This document shows, piece after piece, positions 6,999 to 12,628 of a stretch of 12,628 nucleotides of DNA (positions are counted from its first letter, which is position 1; every line of letters begins with the position of its first letter). Origin of the DNA: RH-AL1 sp964243435 (GTDB taxonomy: Bacteria; Pseudomonadota; Alphaproteobacteria; Rhizobiales; Beijerinckiaceae); contig CAXTFM010000102.1 in assembly GCA_964243435.1 (NCBI GenBank), forward strand, positions 1 to 12,628. Direction: 5' to 3'. The notes under the pieces are model-generated. The model had not been told where the DNA came from, made no database searches, and worked only from the letters and a program-made list of their open reading frames with translations. A program made the translations under genes and the position numbers.

Positions 6999-8353
6999 GT
7001 GATCTCGCGATCGTCGGCGCGGGACCGGCCGGCATGGCAGCTGCGGTCGAGGCCGCGGCGCTCGGCTTGAGCGTGACGGTGATCGACGAACAGCCCGCGC
7101 CGGGCGGCCAAGTCTTCCGTGCTGTTGAGCGGGCAGCCGACGATCCCGCGCTCGCCGGCGAGTTCCTCGACGCCGGCGGTGCGCTCGCATCAGAGTTCCG
7201 GGCGGCAAAGGGTGTCACCTTCAAGCCGAGTACGACGCTTTGGCATCTAGACCCGGACCAAGGGCTTCTGTCGGTCGTGTCGGGCGGCGTCGCCTCCGAG
7301 TTCGCGGCGGGACGCATCCTCCTCGCCACCGGCGCGCAGGAACGGCCGGTCCCGATCCCGGGCTGGACGCTGCCCGGCGTGATGAGCGCGGGCGCGGCGC
7401 AGATCCTTCTCAAGACGGCGGGGGCCGTTCCAAAGGGCGAGGTCGTCATCGCCGGCCAGGGTCCGCTCTGCTGGCTCCTCGCCGCGCAACTGCTGCGGGC
7501 GGGCGTCGACAGACTTACGCTGCTGGAAACCGGGCGCGGCGGCGCCCTGTGGGATGCGGCCCGCGCAGGCGGGCTCTGGACGGGGCGGCGCCTCCTCGGC
7601 AAGGGGCTCGGCTTGATGCAGGATGCCAAATCGCGCGGGCTGAGCGTGATGCGGTGCGTCCGGGGCCTGCGAGCCGAAGGTGAGGATCGGGTCCGGCGCC
7701 TGAGCTGGGATGGCGGCGCGATGGCTTGCGACGCCCTGTTCCTGCATGAGGGAGTGATCCCCGCGACCCATGTCACGCGCGCCCTCGGGCTCGAGCATCG
7801 GTGGGATGCGCGGCAGCACTGCTGGCGACCGCGCCTCGATGCCTGGGGCGGAACGAGCCATAAACGCGTCGCGGTGGCGGGCGACGGCGGTGGTATCGGC
7901 GGCTGGGAAGCCGCGGTGGCGGGCGGCCGGCTTGCGGCGATCGACGCCGCGCACCGTCTACATCGACTGGACGGTGCGGGCCGCGACGCCCGGACGGCGC
8001 CGCAGTTGCGCGAGTTGCGCAAGGCGCTGGCGCTGCGGCCCTTCCTTGACCGGCTCTACGCGCCCGCGCAGCCGGTGCTGACGCCGGCGGACCCGACGAT
8101 CGTTTGCCGTTGCGAGGAGATCACCGCGTCGGCAGTGCGAGAGGCCGCGCGGAAGGGCGCCACCGGTCCCAACCAGGTCAAGGCGTTCCTGCGGGCCGGC
8201 ATGGGGCCGTGCCAGGGACGGATGTGCGGAACGGTCGTCGGGGCCCTCATCGCCGAAGTGCGCGGCACGTCCATGGAGGACGTGGGCGCCCTGCGGCCCC
8301 GCGCGCCATACAAGCCGATCACGGTCGGCGAAATGGCTGCGGAGCCGGTGTGA
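6995..8353 (+). CDS. FAD/NAD(P)-type oxidoreductase with C-terminal BFD-like [2Fe-2S] domain (HcnB/OoxA/LhpE-like alpha subunit)
   Basis: Flavoprotein of 452 residues. The first dinucleotide site is LAIVGAGPAG (glycines 8-13) with Asp31/Glu32 after strand 2, then QPAPGGQ. LLATGAQERPVPIPGWTLPGVM (about 109-130, written here in part: ATGAQERP, GWTLPGVM) is diagnostic of the HcnB/OoxA/SoxA lineage. A second dinucleotide motif begins at VIAGQGPLCW. The C-terminal domain has Cys371-x-Cys373 (VCRCEEIT) and Cys406-x4-Cys411 (GPCQGRMC), a BFD-like [2Fe-2S] site, and ends with YKPITVGEM. GTG 6995 is in a four-base overlap with the gamma gene and has a G-run Shine-Dalgarno at about 6982-6988. The role is electron-transferring alpha subunit of an amino-acid or opine dehydrogenase. 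All cofactor residues look intact. A strict NAD(P) role is not implied; in this group the second site often binds ATP or nothing known. Confidence 0.9.
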   Translation: MSDLAIVGAGPAGMAAAVEAAALGLSVTVIDEQPAPGGQVFRAVERAADDPALAGEFLDAGGALASEFRAAKGVTFKPSTTLWHLDPDQGLLSVVSGGVASEFAAGRILLATGAQERPVPIPGWTLPGVMSAGAAQILLKTAGAVPKGEVVIAGQGPLCWLLAAQLLRAGVDRLTLLETGRGGALWDAARAGGLWTGRRLLGKGLGLMQDAKSRGLSVMRCVRGLRAEGEDRVRRLSWDGGAMACDALFLHEGVIPATHVTRALGLEHRWDARQHCWRPRLDAWGGTSHKRVAVAGDGGGIGGWEAAVAGGRLAAIDAAHRLHRLDGAGRDARTAPQLRELRKALALRPFLDRLYAPAQPVLTPADPTIVCRCEEITASAVREAARKGATGPNQVKAFLRAGMGPCQGRMCGTVVGALIAEVRGTSMEDVGALRPRAPYKPITVGEMAAEPV

Positions 8354-8997
8354 GCGCGCCGAGCGTGCGCCGCATCGTGGTGATCGGTGGCGGCCCGACC
8401 GGACGAGCGGCCATGGCCTGCCTGCGGGGCGCGACCCTGCTTGCCCGACCGGAGATCACGGTGTGGCACGCGGAACCCGGGCGGCTGTGGGTCGAAGCTG
8501 ACGGTCGGGTCTGGGCCGAAGCCTTCGATGCCCTGCTGCTCTGCGCGGAAGAACCGCTGGTGCTCGCCGCGCTCGGCTGCTGCTTTGCCGAGGGCCGGCC
8601 GGTGGTCGACGACCGCGGCGCGACAACCGTTCCGGGTGTTTTCGTCGCGGGAAGGATGTGCGGTGCGGCTACGCCCGAGCACGCCGCCGCGCAAGCGCGG
8701 GCGGCGGCCGATGCGCTCCTGGGTGCCGACGGCGCCCGGCCTGCTCAATGCCCACGGCTCGCCACGCCCGCTGCGCCGCCGGCCGCCGCGGGTGAAGACC
8801 GGCGCGATCCGGTCGGCATCGCGGGACTGCTGGAAACGGCGCCGGGACCGGACCGCAACACCGCGGCCCTGACGCAATGCGCGCTCCTCGGTCCGCTTCT
8901 GCCTGCGCGACCCGTCGGCTTGGCCGCCCTCGCCAACCTTTCGGGTCCCCGCCCCGCACCGCTGGCGCCGCAGCAGGATGACGAGCGGGTCGAATGA
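8350..8997 (+). CDS. shrunken alpha-subunit-like protein of unknown function
   Basis: Protein of 215 residues starting with GTG 8350 in a four-base overlap with the alpha gene and ending in an ATGA overlap with the next gene, so it is co-translated. The N-terminus RRIVVIGGGPTGRAA (7-21) is a dinucleotide-binding turn. After only about 40 residues the sequence resumes as the end of a pyridine-nucleotide-type flavoprotein: FDALLLCAEEPLVLAALG (59-76), VVDDRGATTVPGVFVAG (85-101), then an Ala-rich helix. This parallels the matching part of the neighbouring alpha subunit (CDALFLHEGVIPATHVTRALG, quoted up to that length, and LDAWGGT before AVAGDGGG). The last part, ARPVGLAALANL (186-197), resembles the alpha C-terminal APYKPITVGEM. 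The BFD cysteine pattern is absent, although seven cysteines are scattered through the protein. About 200 middle residues of the fold are missing. It could be a structural or chaperone subunit, or decaying but still open. I do not recognise it as a named family. Confidence 0.75.
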   Translation: MSAPSVRRIVVIGGGPTGRAAMACLRGATLLARPEITVWHAEPGRLWVEADGRVWAEAFDALLLCAEEPLVLAALGCCFAEGRPVVDDRGATTVPGVFVAGRMCGAATPEHAAAQARAAADALLGADGARPAQCPRLATPAAPPAAAGEDRRDPVGIAGLLETAPGPDRNTAALTQCALLGPLLPARPVGLAALANLSGPRPAPLAPQQDDERVE

Positions 8998-10151
8998 GCG
9001 ATCCCGATGTCCTGGTTGTCGGCGCGGGCCTGCACGGCCTTTCGGCGGCCCTACACTTGGCGCGTCGCGGTTGTCGCGTTCGCGTTCTCGAGGCCACGCG
9101 CGTCGGCGCGCACGCGTCCGGCTACTCCGCCGGCGGCGTGCGCACGCTGGGCCGACACTTCGCGGAGATACCGCTCGCACTGGAGGCGCTTGAGCGCTGG
9201 CACGGGATCACGTCGCTCGTGGGCGAGGGCTGCTGCTTCCGTGCGGTCGGGCAGCTCAAGGTGGCGGAATGCAAGACTGAGCTCGCGATGCTTGACGCGC
9301 GCGTCGCCAGACTCAAGGCGCACGGCTGGCATCACGAGGAGCTCGTCGATGCGACCGAGGTCCGACGTCTCCTGCCGGCCGTCGCCCGCCATGTCGTCGG
9401 CGGCCTCGTCAGCCGCCGCGACGGTGCCGCGGCCCCCCTTCGCACGGTCCACGCCTTTCGCCGTGCCGCCGAGGCCATCGGGGCGGAGGTCGTCGAAGGT
9501 GCGCAGGTCGTGGCCGCAGACCGCGCGGCGAACGTTTGGCGGCTCCGCACTGCCGCTGGGGACGTCCAAGCGGCCCCGCTGCTGGTCAACGCCGCCGGGG
9601 CATGGGGCGCACGGCTGGCGCGCCTGGTCGGCGACGACATCCCGCTCGGGTTCAACGCGTTCATGATGATGCTGACGGATCGGCAGGCGCCCTTTGTCAC
9701 GCCCGTTGTCGGCGCGGTTGGGNNNNNNNNNNCCTTTAAGCAGACCGAAGACGGCCACGTGATGATCGGCGGCGGACACAAGGGCGTCGCCGACCTGACG
9801 TCCCGCAGGGTCGGCCTGGACGTGCCCCGGCTCGCCTATTCCGCACGAACGGCGCTGGACTTGTTCCCGCTTCTGCGGAAGGCCCGCATCGTGCATGCGT
9901 GGGCCGGTATCGAGGGCGTGACGTCGGACGAGATCCCGGTGATCGGGCCGTCTCCGACAAACGAAGGCGTGGTGCATGCCTTCGGCTTCTGCGGCCACGG
10001 CTTCGCCTTGGCGCCGCTCGTCGGGGACATCGTTGCGCAGCTTTCCCTGCGGGGAACCACCCACCTCCCTATCGCGCCGTTCGCGGCCGACCGGTTCGAC
10101 GCCGCCTCCCCGACGAGCCCGGTGGGATCTTTGCCGCAACCGGCAGGGTGA
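8994..10151 (+). CDS. second FAD-dependent oxidoreductase, DAO family (sarcosine-oxidase-beta/hydroxyproline-dehydrogenase-like)
   Basis: DAO-fold flavoprotein of 385 residues including four unknown ones. FAD site VLVVGAGLHG (glycines 10-15) with Glu33 ending strand 2 (VRVLEATRVG), then ASGYSAGGVRTLGRHFAEIP (41-60), typical of the SoxB/LhpB group. The C-terminal half has VHAWAGIEGVTSDEIPVIGP and GFCGHGFALAPLVG, the conserved FAD-proximal segments. Ten Ns (9723-9732) fall just before FKQTEDGHVMIGGGH, but the frame stays open across them and the motif order is preserved. It is clearly different in sequence from the first DAO protein of the operon, so it is not a recent duplicate. Start ATG 8994 is in an ATGA overlap. 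It probably oxidises an amino or imino acid, sharing the alpha/gamma electron carriers or acting alone. Confidence 0.87.
   Translation: MSDPDVLVVGAGLHGLSAALHLARRGCRVRVLEATRVGAHASGYSAGGVRTLGRHFAEIPLALEALERWHGITSLVGEGCCFRAVGQLKVAECKTELAMLDARVARLKAHGWHHEELVDATEVRRLLPAVARHVVGGLVSRRDGAAAPLRTVHAFRRAAEAIGAEVVEGAQVVAADRAANVWRLRTAAGDVQAAPLLVNAAGAWGARLARLVGDDIPLGFNAFMMMLTDRQAPFVTPVVGAVGXXXXFKQTEDGHVMIGGGHKGVADLTSRRVGLDVPRLAYSARTALDLFPLLRKARIVHAWAGIEGVTSDEIPVIGPSPTNEGVVHAFGFCGHGFALAPLVGDIVAQLSLRGTTHLPIAPFAADRFDAASPTSPVGSLPQPAG
9723..9732. other. assembly gap of 10 N
   Basis: Ten undefined bases inside the second DAO gene. With ten Ns the downstream frame is in register with the upstream frame and the family motifs continue, so the true length is ten or differs by a multiple of three. 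The affected residues lie between PVVGAVG and FKQTEDG. Confidence 0.99.
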
Positions 10152-10175
10152 TGACCCTCAACGAAGGACCGCATC

Positions 10176-10438
10176 GTGATCGAACGCCATCATCGCACGC
10201 CCATCATGCACGGTGTCGTCGAGCGCAACGGGGTGCTCCAGTAAGGCGGCATCAACGCGGAAGGCCGGCCCGCCTTGATGAAGGGACAAACCGAACAGAT
10301 CCCGAGCTGCATCGGACGTCTGCTAACGATGAGGGAAGCGATACGACCAAGGTGCCGAGCGCGACGATAACCGTAACCGATATGGCGCCGAAGGACGAGA
10401 TGAACGAGGTTGTGATCATCGCTGCGCGACGATTGTAG
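10176..10438 (+). pseudogene. RidA/YjgF-family protein, degraded
   Basis: RidA-family enamine/imine deaminase remnant. GTG 10176, with an AAGGA-type site about eight bases upstream, opens VIERHHRTPIMHGVVERNGVL, the N-terminus typical of alphaproteobacterial RidA-family proteins (initiator written as V). A TAA at 10242-10244 falls where an aromatic pair (YF) precedes the conserved GGI. The frame continues as GGINAEGR, then MKGQTEQI. A missing base near 10323-10325 shifts the frame to NDEGSDTTKVPSATITVTDM, then APKDEMNE. That is followed at once by VVIIAARRL and a stop at 10438, so about 28 residues of the family between DEMNE and VVV.AA are deleted. The shortfall, stop and frameshift make it non-functional. 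It begins 24 bases after the second oxidase on the same strand, so it was probably the last operon gene, clearing reactive imines made by the oxidases. The family call is strong despite the damage. Confidence 0.82.
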
Positions 10439-10608
10439 ATCGTCGCCGGAGGTGAGACGCCGGTCGGCACAGTCCGATGAACAGATCCACCATCTAGTTT
10501 TGCAACGGTGTCGCACACCATCTGCCGTTCGATGGTTCGCCGCAATGTGAGCGGCGCGGCGCTACAGGTTCGAGTAATGACCATCGCCGCAGATCGGCTC
10601 AGTTACCC
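10439..10608. other. intergenic stretch with no recognised feature
   Basis: This 170-nt stretch separates the RidA remnant from the beta-propeller gene. I see no convincing terminator (no stable GC stem followed by a T-run), no clear promoter and no recognisable protein remnant on either strand. A promoter for the following gene should lie here, but I cannot point to it. Confidence 0.4.
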
Positions 10609-10623
10609 ATGCATGCGCCGTTC

Positions 10624-10629
10624 GGGAGG
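10624..10629 (+). promoter_or_regulatory. Shine-Dalgarno for the beta-propeller gene
   Basis: GGGAGG ends six bases before ATG 10636 and decides this start over the in-frame ATG at 10609, which lies upstream of the site. Confidence 0.6.
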
Positions 10630-10635
10630 TTGAGT

Positions 10636-11802
10636 ATGAAGCCTGCACGGATGCGGCGAGGCAGCAGTTTGGCGGCTGCGGCTCTCATCGGCGCCTACGC
10701 CGTCGCCGCGCTCAGTTTTCCGGTGCAATCTCAACAGCATCAAGCTTCCAAGCCCATCGACCTTCCTAATCCCTATCGCCTTGTCCAGGGCTGGCCGACA
10801 CTGCCAACAAGCATGAATGGCGGGCACTGGGGCGAGGTCAGCCGCGTGCACGTCGATCACGACGGCAACGTATGGGTCTTCCATCGCTGCTTCGCCGTCG
10901 TACCGCCCGGCAGTGCGGTCTGCCTTGGTGCTTACAAGGACTACCCGCCGATCCTGAAGTTCGATGCATCGGGCAAACTTCTGGCCAGCCTTGGCGCCGG
11001 GCTGTTTGCCTATCCGCACGGCTTCACCGGAGACGACGACGGGAATCTTTGGACCACCGACGTCAACGACAAAGCGACGGTGCTCGACATGTCCACGAAG
11101 AACGCCGCCGGCGTGGTGATGGGCCAGGAGGTGCTCAAGCTCAGCCCAGCCGGCAAGGTGCTGTTGACGCTGGGCAAGGAAGGCGTATCGGGGAACGGCC
11201 CCGACACCTTCGACCGTCCGGCCGGCGTCGCCGTCGCGGCGAACGGCGACATCTTCGTCTCGGACGGCCACATCCCCAACGCTCACGACAGCGCCCGCAT
11301 CGTCAAGTTCGATAAGGATGGGCGCTTCATCAAGAGCTGGGGCCGTTTAGGGCCGGAGCCGGGCAACTTCGATGAGCCGCACGACCTCTGCATTGGTGGC
11401 TCGCGTCAGCGCGTCTTCGTGGCCGACCGCCGGAACAAGCGCATCCAGGTGTTCGACCAGGACGGCACCTTCATCGCCGCCTGGCCCCAGTTCGGCGAGG
11501 TGAACTCGGTGTTCGTCAGCAAGGACGACACCATCTACGCGGGGACGGCCTACCCTGATCCGAGCTACGCGGGGACGGCGCAATCAGACCCAACGGCGAC
11601 GAAGGGGCTGGTCAGGGGCATCGTCGTCGGCAGCGCCAAGGACGGTTCGCTGAAGGCGTTCGTCCCCGATCCCGTTGATCTAAGCAAGGTCGTGCGCGGC
11701 TCGTCGGCGTCCGGTGTCGCCGCGGACGAGCACGGCGACATCTACGCGGCCGACGTCGGCGCCCACAACCTGCGCAAATACGTGCTTCAGGGCCACCTCT
11801 AG
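10636..11802 (+). CDS. exported NHL-repeat / six-bladed beta-propeller protein (peptidyl-hydroxyglycine amidating-lyase-like)
   Basis: Protein of 388 residues. An N-terminal signal peptide (MKPARMRRGSS, then LAAAALIGAYAVAALSF, cleavage near VQS/QQ about residue 32) sends it to the periplasm or outside. The mature part begins NPYRLVQGWPTLP and MNGGHWGEVSRVHVDHDGNVWVFHRCF, then runs through NHL-type blades: PPILKFDASGK, FAYPHGFTGDDDGNLWTTDV, FDRPAGVAVAANGDIFVSDG, FDEPHDLCIGG, VFVADRRNKRIQVFDQDG, and a last blade SGVAADEHGDIYAADVGAHN. The closest named relative by pattern is the lyase half of peptide-amidating enzymes, but bacterial members have no assigned activity. It has its own ribosome site and lies 197 bases after the RidA remnant, so it is probably a separate transcription unit. 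Oddities: an in-frame 30-bp tandem duplication, and a TAG stop directly abutting the IS remnant. Confidence 0.85.
   Translation: MKPARMRRGSSLAAAALIGAYAVAALSFPVQSQQHQASKPIDLPNPYRLVQGWPTLPTSMNGGHWGEVSRVHVDHDGNVWVFHRCFAVVPPGSAVCLGAYKDYPPILKFDASGKLLASLGAGLFAYPHGFTGDDDGNLWTTDVNDKATVLDMSTKNAAGVVMGQEVLKLSPAGKVLLTLGKEGVSGNGPDTFDRPAGVAVAANGDIFVSDGHIPNAHDSARIVKFDKDGRFIKSWGRLGPEPGNFDEPHDLCIGGSRQRVFVADRRNKRIQVFDQDGTFIAAWPQFGEVNSVFVSKDDTIYAGTAYPDPSYAGTAQSDPTATKGLVRGIVVGSAKDGSLKAFVPDPVDLSKVVRGSSASGVAADEHGDIYAADVGAHNLRKYVLQGHL
11535..11594 (+). repeat. 30-bp in-frame tandem duplication
   Basis: CTACGCGGGGACGGC occurs at 11535-11549 and again at 11565-11579, exactly 30 bases apart, and encodes YAGTAYPDPS (301-310) then YAGTAQSDPT (311-320). 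The second halves have diverged. It falls in a loop between propeller blades. Confidence 0.75.
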
Positions 11803-11843
11803 TGCGCTGACTCAGACGGTTGGTTCAGGGCGAGTTTGGTCCT

Positions 11844-12628
11844 GACGGCGTTGAGCCAGGAGCACGAGGTCGGCGTGAAGTGGAATGTCCATCGGGGGTG
11901 GTCGGCGAGCCAGGCCAGCACCTCGGGGTGCTTGTGGGTGGCATAGTTGTCGAGCACGGCGTGGATGACCTTGCCGGGCGGGACGGAGCGCTCGACGGTG
12001 GCCAGGAAGCGGATGAACTCCTGGTGGCGATGGCGGGGGCCGCAGCGGCCGATGACCTTGCCTTCGAGCACGCTGAGCGCGGCGAACAGGGTGGTGGTGC
12101 CGTTGCGCTTGTAGTCGTGCGTGAGCGTGGCGCACTTGCCCCGTTTCAGCGGTAGGCCCGGCTGCGTGCGGTCGAGTGCCTGGATCTGGCTTTTCTCGTC
12201 GATGGACACCACCACGGCATGGCGGGGCGGGTGCATAAACAGCCCGACCACGTCATCGAGCCGGGCGGCGAAGTCGGGATCGGTGGAGCGCTGAACGTCC
12301 TGATCCGGTGCGGCTGCAGCTTGTGCACCGCCCAGATGCGCTGCACGGCGCGCAGCGACAGCCCCATCGCCTTGGCCATGGCGCGGCCGGTCCAGTGCGT
12401 GATGGCGCCGGGCAGCGCGCAATGTGCGTTCAACAACCGCATGAACCCTGGCCTGCGGCACCGGCGGGGTACCGGGTGGTCGGGTCTTGTCGCGCAGCAG
12501 GCCGTTGATGCCCTCCTCGCCATACGATGCGGGCGCGCAGAACATGCTTGAGCGGCCGCGAACGGTTGCCGGCGATGTCGGCGAGCCGAGCCTTGTCGCT
12601 CTCGTTGAGGATCACGCACACGGTCTGA
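11844..12628 (-). pseudogene. IS630-family transposase, decayed and 3'-truncated, 5' end off the window
   Basis: Transposase remnant on the minus strand. It reads from the right edge SDRVCVILNESDKARLADIA, then RPLKHVLRARIV. A deletion near 12521-12525 joins this out of frame to YGEEGINGLLRDKTRPPG, removing about 25 residues of the helix-turn-helix region. Further frame changes lie near 12410-12420 (before GAITHWTGRAMAKAMGLSLR) and near 12292-12296 (before RSTDPDFAARLDD). The catalytic core then runs open: first Asp in VVSIDEKSQIQALDR, second in HAVLDNYATHKHP. The sequence stops matching after SCSWLNAV at 11844, where the next residue is Arg instead of the catalytic Glu expected in the WLNAVE motif. 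About 80 C-terminal residues are lost, and 41 bases of unassigned sequence separate it from the beta-propeller stop. It is inactive and of a different subgroup from the left remnant. Confidence 0.88.

Noticed and set aside
5552..8353. Classic hydrogen cyanide synthase hcnABC
   Set aside because: The three subunit types match, but the order is C-A-B instead of A-B-C. An importer is co-transcribed and extra oxidase and alpha-like genes follow, which fits opine or amino-acid dehydrogenases better. HCN formation cannot be excluded without phylogeny.
10190..10584. Minus-strand small reading frames between the second oxidase and the propeller gene
   Set aside because: They overlap the RidA remnant, and the plus-strand RidA similarity explains most of the interval. 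No family was recognisable in the minus-strand products.
11803..12628. Terminal inverted repeats of the right IS630 element (TCAGACGGT near the left end, TCAGACCGT at the right edge)
   Set aside because: Eight of nine bases match, but the right copy lies within the transposase coding start and the true end is off the window. Chance cannot be excluded.

Overview
The window is high-GC throughout, with dense reading frames on both strands. The gene content suggests a soil or plant-associated alphaproteobacterium of the Azospirillum/Methylobacterium/Acetobacteraceae type: an ACC deaminase, a PotABCD-class ABC importer, an opine-oxidase-like flavoprotein set and decayed IS630 transposases. The species cannot be named from the sequence alone.

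Layout. (1) 1-995, plus strand: a nearly complete acdS (ACC deaminase), missing about seven N-terminal codons at the window edge. (2) 1053-1627, plus: the C-terminal part of an IS630-type transposase, broken by several frameshifts and a stop. (3) 1785-10151, plus: nine tightly overlapping genes that look like one operon. They encode a periplasmic binding protein, an ATPase and two permeases of the spermidine/putrescine/opine importer class. These are followed by a DAO-type FAD oxidoreductase (beta), a small [2Fe-2S] protein (gamma), an FAD/NAD-type flavoprotein with a C-terminal BFD-like [2Fe-2S] domain (alpha), a 215-residue protein that looks like a shrunken alpha subunit, and a second, different DAO-type oxidoreductase (beta 2, containing a 10-N gap). 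(4) 10176-10438, plus: a RidA-family pseudogene, probably once the last gene of the same operon. (5) 10636-11802, plus: an exported NHL/six-bladed beta-propeller protein. (6) 11844-12628, minus: a decayed IS630 transposase of a different subgroup, running off the right edge.

How the genes work together. The importer would bring an amine-containing, probably opine-like or imino-acid-like, substrate into the cytoplasm. A membrane-linked or ferredoxin-like dehydrogenase of the HcnABC/OoxAB/LhpBEF class (beta, gamma and alpha subunits) would then oxidise its C-N bond. A RidA protein, now broken, would have hydrolysed the reactive imine or enamine products. The substrate cannot be read from the sequence.

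The most unusual points are one alpha/gamma pair sharing an operon with two dissimilar beta-type oxidases, and the shrunken alpha-like protein between them. That protein keeps the ends of the alpha fold but has lost the middle and the iron-sulfur cysteines. No regulator, tRNA, rRNA or CRISPR array is visible.
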